Shown here: positions 57,495-64,000 of the stretch, piece by piece | Position numbering within the stretch: position 1 is the stretch's first letter | Layout of the letters: every line of letters begins with the position of its first letter | DNA from: Roseibium denhamense | GTDB taxonomy: Bacteria > Pseudomonadota > Alphaproteobacteria > Rhizobiales > Stappiaceae | Length of the DNA stretch: 64,000 bases | Direction: 5' to 3' | Assembly (NCBI RefSeq): GCF_009711415.1 | Contig: NZ_SMLZ01000116.1 | Location: forward strand, 127,000-190,999 | Translations under genes and position numbers: made by a program | The notes under the pieces: generated by a model | Database searches by the model: none | Told to the model about the DNA's origin: nothing | What the model saw: only the letters and a program-made list of their open reading frames with translations

Positions 57495-58571
57495 ATGGAC
57501 AGCCATGCCGCTCACATTCACTATGGCCATATGCACGAACCACAAGACATAAACACGGATGCCCCACCCACGCTTGCGGATGTTGCCGCTGCTGCCGGTG
57601 TCTCTACGGCAACCGTATCACGGTGTTTGAATAATCCTGAGCTCGTGACGGAGAAAACGCTCGAGCGGGTCCTCGCGGCCGTAGATCACCTCGGGTACTC
57701 CCCAAACTTCAGTGCACGCGCCCTCGCCTCCCGCCGGACAAACATGATCGGCGCCATTATTCCAACCATGGACAACGCCATTTTTGCCCGCGGATTGCAG
57801 GCTTTTCAGGAGGAACTTCAGAAAAACGGCTGCACACTTCTTGTGGCATCGTCGTCTTACAAACAGGATCTTGAAGAAGAACAGATCAAGGCCCTGACCG
57901 CCCGTGGTGCCGATGCGCTGCTCCTGATCGGGTATCACCGTGACCCGGGCATTTATGCGTTCCTGGAAAAGCGTAGGATACCGGTTCTCGTTGCCTGGGC
58001 GTATGACCCTGCAAAGCCCTATCTTTGTGTGGGGTTTCGAAACCGCGATGCGATGAAGAGACTTGCGGAAAAGGTCCTGGAGGCCGGTCACCGCAAGCTT
58101 GGGTGTATTACGGCCGAGACCGCCGCCAATGACCGGGCGCGCGAGCGCGTTGACGGGATACGGGACGCCATGGCAGCCGCCGATTTGGCACCAGATACCC
58201 TGGAGATTGTTGAAACGACCTACTCGATCGAAAGCGGTGATCAAGCCTTCCGGCAATTAATGCAGGATACCGATACGCCAACCGCCATAATGTGCGGAAA
58301 TGATGTGCTGGCTGTCGGCGCTCTCAGGGCTGCGGCGGATATGGGTCTGCGGGTTCCCGAGGATGTTTCGATAACCGGGTTTGACAATATTGAATTGGCA
58401 AGTGTGTCGCCTCAGCCTTTGACGACAGTTCACGTGCCGCACCGGCGCATGGGCCAATATGCAGCGCAAGCCCTGATGAAAGTTCTGTCCGGTGGTGATG
58501 TCCCGGCCTCGCTTGAGCTGCCAGCGGATCTTTGTATGCGGGCAACGCTTGCGCCTCCGCGCAAGCCGTGA
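57495..58571 (+). CDS. LacI-family transcriptional regulator
   Basis: A 358-residue LacI/GalR regulator. The helix-turn-helix is PTLADVAAAAGVSTATVSRC and the hinge follows in GYSPNFSARALASRRTNMIG; the ligand domain runs from about 80 to the end (MCGNDVLAVGALRAAADMGL, VSITGFDNIELASVSPQPLT). An extra 25-residue His/Asp-rich N-terminus precedes the DNA-binding domain; a second ATG at 57531 could be the real start. It is divergent from the ten-gene sulfonate run, with LacI-type palindromes between, so DHPS or a catabolite is the likely inducer. Confidence 0.92.
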   Translation: MDSHAAHIHYGHMHEPQDINTDAPPTLADVAAAAGVSTATVSRCLNNPELVTEKTLERVLAAVDHLGYSPNFSARALASRRTNMIGAIIPTMDNAIFARGLQAFQEELQKNGCTLLVASSSYKQDLEEEQIKALTARGADALLLIGYHRDPGIYAFLEKRRIPVLVAWAYDPAKPYLCVGFRNRDAMKRLAEKVLEAGHRKLGCITAETAANDRARERVDGIRDAMAAADLAPDTLEIVETTYSIESGDQAFRQLMQDTDTPTAIMCGNDVLAVGALRAAADMGLRVPEDVSITGFDNIELASVSPQPLTTVHVPHRRMGQYAAQALMKVLSGGDVPASLELPADLCMRATLAPPRKP

Positions 58572-58585
58572 CGGCGGGCAAGATT

Positions 58586-60541
58586 TCAGCCTGCGAAACT
58601 GCGCTGCTTATGATCTGGAAAAAACAGCGTGGTGATGTCGTCAATGGCCATCGGGCCGCCGAAGAGATAGCCCTGCCCGTTCTCGCATCCCAAATCGACC
58701 AGTATGTCGCGCTGCTCAACGGTCTCAATCCCTTCAATGAGCACGTCTGAGCCCATGGTTTTCGCAATTCCGAGAACCATCTTCAGAATGTCCCGGAGCT
58801 TTTGGTCCCGTACCGCCCTACAGACGAATGACCGGTCAATCTTGATCTCGTCCCAATGGAAATCGGTCAGATACGACAGGGCGGAATAGCCAACGCCAAA
58901 GTCATCTAGAGAGATCCCGATCCCGAAGTTTCTAAGCTCGGTAAGCGTCGACTTGACCCGTTCCAGGTCCTTCATCAACGTCGATTCCGTGATCTCCAGC
59001 TTCAGTCTTTGTGCAGGAAGACCGGTTCTGCCAAGGCACTCATCGACCATGGCAACGACATCATCGTTGAGGATTTGTGCGACCGACAGGTTCACGGACA
59101 GTTGTAAATTGGACGGGAGAAGCTGCACCTCCGCACAAGACGTTTCGAGTATTTTCCAGCCCATCGGCACGATGTCGCCACTGCTTTCCGCAATCGGGAT
59201 GAATTCGGACGGCGAAATCCAGCCGAGTTCAGAGTGATACCAGCGGGCCAAGGCCTCAACTCCGAAGATACGGCCGGTTTTCAGATTGAACTGAGGCTGG
59301 AAATGCGGCAGGCACTCATTGGCCTCGATCGCCCTCGCCAAGGCGGCTTCCACACGGGCGTGCCGCTCCATGTGAGCGCGCATAACCGGCTCGTATGTCA
59401 CTGGCCGCCGTTTGGTGTTCTGCACAGCATTGGCAACTGCAAGGTCTGCGTTCCGGATGATGTCGCTTCCATGGGCATCAGAAGCCCGTGAATCGGCAAA
59501 TCCGATTGCGGGCGTCACGACATAGGAACCGTGCGCTGTTGCGACCGGCCGGAGAAATTGATCCTGGATCCGGCTTGCAATGTGCTCTGCCGACAAGTCC
59601 ATCTCGCTTGCGCGCTTGAACAAAAGCAGGAACCCTTTTCCGGCGGACCGGCCCAGTGTGATCGGAAGGTCGATGGTATCAATCACATGGCGCATTACAT
59701 CGGTGGCGGACCGCAGAACAGCATCGTCAATTGCGTGTCCGAAACCGTCGATCACGGGCACCCGCGACTCAAGATCCACCCGCATGACCACCAGCTCATC
59801 GCCAGGATGGCGGGTCTCAAAGGCCTCTGTGACCGTTTTAGCGAAGATACTGTGGTTGATGAGGCCGGTTTTCGGGTCGTGATCCAACTGGTGTGCCAGT
59901 TTATCGGCACGCGCTGATTCTGTTTTTGCCTTTTGCACGGCAATCCGGTTCTCCCGCACGAGTATGCCGATCCATCCAAGGGCGGACAGTACGAAGGCAA
60001 GCCCAATGGCAAGCAGCCCTGTACGGAATTGCTCCACTTCCTGCCGGGTCTGGTCTATCTGGGTGCGGATGCGTGACAGAATGAGCTCGCGGACCTGATC
60101 GATTGACGCCGCGGCCGTGCGCAAATGAGATAGAGCCTGTCGTGCCGCTGTTTTTGTCGAAAGGTCCGTCAGAATCGGTTGCAGCGCGTCCGCGTCCCGG
60201 CCGACGGCATCCAGACGTTCACGCACGTACTGGGAAACCGAAGCCTCCTGGGTTGGGAGCGTGGCTTCAAGAATCTCAAGGGATTTGAGGAACTCCCGCA
60301 AGCTGACCGACGCGAGCTGCGAATCCTGCTGCAAGGAAAATGCTGCGTAGCTCCCCGCGGCCCGTTCCATCATTCTGGTGTCAACGGCGGCAATCGTCCG
60401 GGTCATCTTGTCATATGTGTCAAGCTGGCGGGACAGGTTTGCGTGTGCGGAATATAGATAATAGCCGTTCAGTCCTGCGAGCACGGCGAGCACCGCAAAA
60501 CACAGCGGGAACAACAACCTGAGTGAAAGTCCGTGTCGCAT
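58586..60541 (-). CDS. membrane-bound degenerate GGDEF / EAL protein, predicted c-di-GMP phosphodiesterase
   Basis: A 651-residue signalling protein. Helices at about 7-29 and 172-192 enclose a periplasmic sensor rich in helices. The GGDEF domain (about 220-380) has lost its signature: the active loop reads GRSAGKGFLLLF, so cyclase activity is unlikely. The EAL domain (about 395-640) keeps the key elements VEALARW, NLSVAQIL, LEITEST, DDFGVGYSAL, IKIDRSF and EGIET, so c-di-GMP hydrolysis is predicted. It is convergent with the LacI gene by 14 bases and probably not functionally tied to it. Confidence 0.92.
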   Translation of the reverse strand: MRHGLSLRLLFPLCFAVLAVLAGLNGYYLYSAHANLSRQLDTYDKMTRTIAAVDTRMMERAAGSYAAFSLQQDSQLASVSLREFLKSLEILEATLPTQEASVSQYVRERLDAVGRDADALQPILTDLSTKTAARQALSHLRTAAASIDQVRELILSRIRTQIDQTRQEVEQFRTGLLAIGLAFVLSALGWIGILVRENRIAVQKAKTESARADKLAHQLDHDPKTGLINHSIFAKTVTEAFETRHPGDELVVMRVDLESRVPVIDGFGHAIDDAVLRSATDVMRHVIDTIDLPITLGRSAGKGFLLLFKRASEMDLSAEHIASRIQDQFLRPVATAHGSYVVTPAIGFADSRASDAHGSDIIRNADLAVANAVQNTKRRPVTYEPVMRAHMERHARVEAALARAIEANECLPHFQPQFNLKTGRIFGVEALARWYHSELGWISPSEFIPIAESSGDIVPMGWKILETSCAEVQLLPSNLQLSVNLSVAQILNDDVVAMVDECLGRTGLPAQRLKLEITESTLMKDLERVKSTLTELRNFGIGISLDDFGVGYSALSYLTDFHWDEIKIDRSFVCRAVRDQKLRDILKMVLGIAKTMGSDVLIEGIETVEQRDILVDLGCENGQGYLFGGPMAIDDITTLFFPDHKQRSFAG

Positions 60542-61090
60542 CGGTTATTCGCGTTCCATAAGGGGCCGGACAGGCGCGAACCTGACCAGGATTGCAGTCT
60601 TTCAATCCGGCTGTTCAATCGTTTCCGGTCGACCAGCCGTGTGAAGTAGTCCCCCAACTATGAAGCCATTGTCCTTGTTTGCCGCTTGATTGCCCCGGCA
60701 CCCAGATGCTGTTTGCCATGGCAGACTTTCTTGAAACCTGCTCCGGGCCGTGCGGACCTCTCGAAAACCGGCATATTCAGATGCATTGACCACAACTTCA
60801 TCGTGAGAAGTACACAGCACAACAGTTAATCACCCCTAAATAATTGCATACGCAACGTAACTATCGGGCTGATTGTTGGGGTTTTTGTCAATCAAAGCAC
60901 CTGAGTGCAGGCTTTAAAGCGGATTGTGCTGAAATTTGGACCTGCCCGGCCCCGCCACATCGCCCGGTTCGATGGGCGGGCAGTTGCAATTTCACTGGAT
61001 CGCCGCCAATGATTTCATGCGGGTTCTTTCTGGCCCGTATCCGGGCGCCTCATAAACTCCCCAGCTCCGTTTTCGGCGGCAAAGGCAAAG
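60542..61090. other. 549-base interval without a recognisable gene
   Basis: Between the divergent EAL gene and membrane hydrolase gene. Short open frames occur on both strands, but none has a good ribosome-binding site, recognisable motif or consistent coding bias. The stretch 60820-60900 is AT-rich (TAAATAATTGCATACG) and may hold promoter elements. I can support no RNA gene. Confidence 0.5.
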
Positions 61091-62791
61091 GTGGGACAGT
61101 CGATGACACCAAATGACGATCCATCCGCATGGTCGTTGGGTTCAGCCACCAGACGCTTGATCAACACGGGATACTGTTCCCTTGGCCTTGTATTTGCCGT
61201 GTCGGCTTTTGGCGCCGCATTGACACCGTCCCTCATGCCCCGTGATCCGATGGTTCAGGCGGTGTTGTCGGGTGTTTCCGCGATAATTGCAGTTGAAGCG
61301 GCCCTGCTTTTAAGGGCGCTCTGGCGGTATATGGAACTTCCCGAGATATCGATGCGTCATCTTTGGGTCTGGCATACACTGGCTGTGACGCTCAGTGTCG
61401 GCATTTTGATCTATTCTCTCACCAAGGCATCCGGTTGGCAGAACGCAACACGGTCCGCCGTTGAACTTCCCGATCTTGAGGCAGGCGCTCCTTTCATGAT
61501 CCTGGCCGTTGGAGCGGGAACCGCTCTTGGGATTTGGGTGTGTTTCCGGCTGCTCGGCTTTATCCGCCGGGCGGTCTCTTTGGCATTGAGCAAGATCGTT
61601 CCGCGGCGTCTTGGCATCGTGGTCTCGCTCGCTTTGGTGGGCTGGCTGTTCTGGGCCGTGGTTGATGGCGCGCTGATCCGGTCTTTCTTCCGGGCCGCCG
61701 ATGCCTCTTTTCTGGCGGCTGACACCATGATGGAGCCGGACATTGCACAACCGCGCGATCCGAACAAAACAGGCAGCGTCACTTCGCTTGTCCGCTGGCA
61801 TGAGATGGGCCGTTGGGGGCGCCATTTTGTGGCGACCGCGCCATCAAAAGAAGAGATTGCGGCGTTCTTCGACGGGCCGGTGATGGACCCGCTGCGCGTC
61901 TATGTCGGGCGCCGCTCAGCAGAAACGGCAAAAGAGCGCGCGCAGCTGGCTCTGGAGGAGCTGAAACGGGTGGGCGGATTTGAACGATCTGTCCTCGTCG
62001 TAACCGTTCCTGTCGGCACCGGATGGATGGATCCCGGTGCCCATGACACGCTTGATTTCATGCTCGGCGGCGATGTGGCGACGGTGTCGGTCCAGTATTC
62101 CTATCTGACGAGCGTCCTGTCCTTGCTCGCCCACCCGGATTATGGCGTGGACCAAGCCCGGGAACTCTTCAACGCCATATATGATCACTGGACCACGCTA
62201 CCGCCGGACAGCCGGCCGGCGTTTTATGTCCATGGCCTCAGCCAGGGAGCATTCAATTCCCAGGCAACCTTACCGCTTCTGGATATGCTGGGAGATCCCA
62301 TCCAAGGCGCGTTTTGGGCCGGATCGCCTTTCTTTTCCCGTTATTGGTCTGAAGTTCGCGACAACAGGAACCCAGGCAGTCCTGCCTGGAGGCCGACCTA
62401 TGGCAACGGATCATTACTCCGGGTCATCGACCAGTATGGAGGTCTGAACGGAAATTACACACCGTGGGGACCCATTCGGGCGGTCTTTTTGAACTACGGA
62501 AGCGACCCAATCGTCAACTTCACCTTCGACAGTGCGGTCAAGCCGCCTGCCTGGTTAAATGAACCGCGGGCGCCTGACGTGACCGGCAAGCTGACCTGGT
62601 TTCCGGTTGTAACCATGCTGCAGCTGGCGCTGGATTCCATGTTTGCGCTCGATGTGCCGCGCTTTGGGCACTACTACGTCGCTCCGGATTATATCGATGG
62701 ATGGGCAGCTGTTGTTGCGCCTGAAGGATGGACTGAAGACAAGGCAATCGAACTCAAGGTCATCTTCGAGGGACGTGGCCCTGCTTTTTAA
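61091..62791 (+). CDS. membrane alpha/beta-hydrolase family protein (Abhydrolase_9 type)
   Basis: A 566-residue protein matching the Abhydrolase_9 architecture: an N-terminal membrane domain (helices at about 28-48, 58-80, 92-112, 135-157 and 172-195) and a C-terminal hydrolase-like domain from about 240. The putative nucleophile serine is in FYVHGLSQGAFNSQATL (GLSQG elbow); YNPYTPWGP-like LNGNYTPWGPIRAVFLNYGS and GHYYVAPDYIDGWAAV are family-typical. Its substrate is unknown; a lipid or polymer ester is plausible. The start is GTG at 61091 or ATG at 61103. It is convergent with the patatin-like gene, with 17 bases between. Confidence 0.85.
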   Translation: MGQSMTPNDDPSAWSLGSATRRLINTGYCSLGLVFAVSAFGAALTPSLMPRDPMVQAVLSGVSAIIAVEAALLLRALWRYMELPEISMRHLWVWHTLAVTLSVGILIYSLTKASGWQNATRSAVELPDLEAGAPFMILAVGAGTALGIWVCFRLLGFIRRAVSLALSKIVPRRLGIVVSLALVGWLFWAVVDGALIRSFFRAADASFLAADTMMEPDIAQPRDPNKTGSVTSLVRWHEMGRWGRHFVATAPSKEEIAAFFDGPVMDPLRVYVGRRSAETAKERAQLALEELKRVGGFERSVLVVTVPVGTGWMDPGAHDTLDFMLGGDVATVSVQYSYLTSVLSLLAHPDYGVDQARELFNAIYDHWTTLPPDSRPAFYVHGLSQGAFNSQATLPLLDMLGDPIQGAFWAGSPFFSRYWSEVRDNRNPGSPAWRPTYGNGSLLRVIDQYGGLNGNYTPWGPIRAVFLNYGSDPIVNFTFDSAVKPPAWLNEPRAPDVTGKLTWFPVVTMLQLALDSMFALDVPRFGHYYVAPDYIDGWAAVVAPEGWTEDKAIELKVIFEGRGPAF

Positions 62792-62808
62792 ACGCCTCGA
62801 TGCAGCGT

Positions 62809-63735
62809 TCAGGTGAGCAACCGCTCAAGATCCCTTTTGAACGGATCCTTACTTCTGTCGGCGGCCGCCAGAATATCGCGCACCTTGAAGAAATCCATGG
62901 CCGTGAACCGTCCTATCGGCGGTTCGACGAGAATATCCGGGCGGCTGCAAGCGAGCTTGGCCTGCACAAGGGAGTGCAAGGTGATCGAAAATGACCCGAT
63001 CCAGGTCTCCATCCCGCTCGGAAGTTTGCCATCATCAAGAAAATCACTGCCTGTAACGTCAACAGCAACGGTATGATGCTGACCGGCGTCTAGTATGGCA
63101 AAGGGTGTGGGGTCCACAAACCCTCCATCAATCAGCACTTTTCCCTCAATTTTTACCGGGGTGAGCAACATCGGCAAAGCCGATGAGGCTGCGATTGCCG
63201 GTAGCAACTGGCCATCGGTGAGGACGATCAAATCTTGTGTGTAGAAATCTGTCGCTACGATCTTGAGGGGAATGCGGAGCGTCTTGAAGTCGGGTGCAAG
63301 CGATTGCGGCAATATTGTTTCGAACAGGACTACAGGATCAATGATTGCCGGCCGCATGACGTTCAGGAGCGAGCCCCAGGTCCGGCCATCCTTCAAAAAG
63401 AGCTTCTGGAACAATTGGGTCTTTTGGGTGAACAGATCGACGGTAAAGGTCCGGATCTCCTTCCCGCTCATCCCGCTGGCGTAAAGGCCACCCAGGATTG
63501 CCCCCATGGACGTTCCGGAGATTTCTGCTGGCGTGACGCCAAGTTCGTCAATCGCTTCGAGGATTGGAATATGGGCGAAGGCCTTTGCAGCTCCACCGCC
63601 AAGCGCCAGTGAAAATCCGGTTTTCGTTTCCAAGGATGATGCCTCTAAGCTTTTGGAAAAGGCTGACCCGGCAAGTCCCGATGCCGCCAGCCCGGTAAGT
63701 CCGGTCGCGGTCTTCAGAAAAATGCGTCTCTTCAT
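62809..63735 (-). CDS. Tat-exported patatin-like phospholipase
   Basis: A 308-residue predicted serine lipase. The N-terminus is a twin-arginine signal (MKRRIFLKTATGLTGLAASG). The patatin core shows the oxyanion loop LALGGGAAKAFAHIPILEAI, nucleophile in ISGTSMGAILGGLYASG (GTSMG) and the catalytic aspartate in LIDGGFVDPTPFAI (DGG instead of the more common DGA/DGG). Export suggests action on periplasmic or outer-membrane lipids. It converges on the membrane hydrolase gene. An extra Met two codons upstream is also possible as start. Confidence 0.9.
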   Translation of the reverse strand: MKRRIFLKTATGLTGLAASGLAGSAFSKSLEASSLETKTGFSLALGGGAAKAFAHIPILEAIDELGVTPAEISGTSMGAILGGLYASGMSGKEIRTFTVDLFTQKTQLFQKLFLKDGRTWGSLLNVMRPAIIDPVVLFETILPQSLAPDFKTLRIPLKIVATDFYTQDLIVLTDGQLLPAIAASSALPMLLTPVKIEGKVLIDGGFVDPTPFAILDAGQHHTVAVDVTGSDFLDDGKLPSGMETWIGSFSITLHSLVQAKLACSRPDILVEPPIGRFTAMDFFKVRDILAAADRSKDPFKRDLERLLT

Positions 63736-63800
63736 GGCCAATTCCTGTGATGGTGATCAAGACCACCGTAGCACAGACAAAATGGGAAACCTCCGGACCG

Positions 63801-64000
63801 TCACGCTTGGATACGATCTTCCAGTCGGAACCGGAATATCCGCGCGATCTGGGAGAGAGCCGTTTGAAACTCGGTTTCCGGGTCGGACCCGATCCGCGCC
63901 TCAAAGGCCTCAAGGATCATGTGTTTGGTTGCTCCCTTGACCGCAAATATGAAGGGAAAACCGAATGTGTGACGATAGCGGTCATTCAAGGTGGTGAACT
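63801..64000 (-). CDS. uraD: OHCU decarboxylase, UraD type (partial)
   Basis: C-terminal 65 or so residues of a protein cut by the right edge; the reading frame continues beyond position 64000. The segment FTTLNDRYRHTFGFPFIFAV followed by KGATKHMILEAFEARI and ETEFQTALSQIARIFRFRLED matches 2-oxo-4-hydroxy-4-carboxy-5-ureidoimidazoline decarboxylase, which completes conversion of urate to allantoin. Purine-degradation genes would be expected to the right of the window. It lies 65 bases upstream of the patatin-like gene on the same strand. Confidence 0.85.
   Translation of the reverse strand, partial: FTTLNDRYRHTFGFPFIFAVKGATKHMILEAFEARIGSDPETEFQTALSQIARIFRFRLEDRIQA

Noticed and set aside
60842-60890. 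Possible terminator near CCCCTAAATAATTG ... GTTGGGGTTTTT
   Set aside because: The CCCC and GGGG runs are 40 bases apart with no supporting stem; not convincing.

Overview
The window is a dense, intact stretch of an alphaproteobacterial chromosome. Several features point to that class: an E1-beta subunit of pyruvate dehydrogenase that carries its own lipoyl domain, the block eno/kdsA and ftsB-like/pdhABC, an SdhE gene next to mfd, a glmU-glmS pair, and the gyrA type. Composition is moderately GC-rich and even throughout. My best guess is a marine Stappiaceae-like organism (Roseibium/Labrenzia/Stappia group). This is inferred from gene content and the marine-type sulfonate pathway, not from a phylogeny. 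I see no insertion sequences, prophage, CRISPR arrays or rRNA.

Positions 1-42600 are mostly housekeeping genes: pdhC (cut by the left edge), pdhB, pdhA and an FtsB/DivIC-like gene; mfd and sdhE, divergent from recG; glmU-glmS-acetyltransferase; enolase; kdsA divergent from galU; a UDP-N-acetylhexosamine-type dehydrogenase behind a structured, terminator-ended leader; tgt-queA; two cyclophilins and coaD; gyrA; marC; a DksA-like gene; a guaA operon that also carries a sugar formyltransferase, a polysaccharide deacetylase and a cysteine-rich protein; rsmB-like, guaB, and rlmE overlapping an exopolyphosphatase with a long basic N-terminal region. A tRNA-Gln(CUG) lies at 42863-42936.

Positions 43052-60541 are the accessory, catabolic part. 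The first unit is LysR regulator, DUF1445 (D-glutamate-cyclase-like) protein and a three-gene TRAP transporter, closed by a strong terminator. The second unit, on the opposite strand, is a run of ten protein genes: a 55-residue membrane protein, a TRAP transporter, HpsN, HpsO, HpsP, SuyA, SuyB, a sulfolactate-dehydrogenase-like protein and a UspA protein. It is divergent from a LacI regulator, with LacI-type palindromes between them. Read together this is a pathway for 2,3-dihydroxypropane-1-sulfonate (DHPS): uptake, interconversion of the two enantiomers, oxidation to sulfolactate and cleavage to pyruvate and sulfite. No sulfite oxidase or exporter is visible here.

The right end holds a diguanylate-cyclase-like/EAL protein whose cyclase motif is degraded, a membrane alpha/beta hydrolase convergent with a Tat-exported patatin-like lipase, and the C-terminal part of a UraD-type decarboxylase cut by the right edge.
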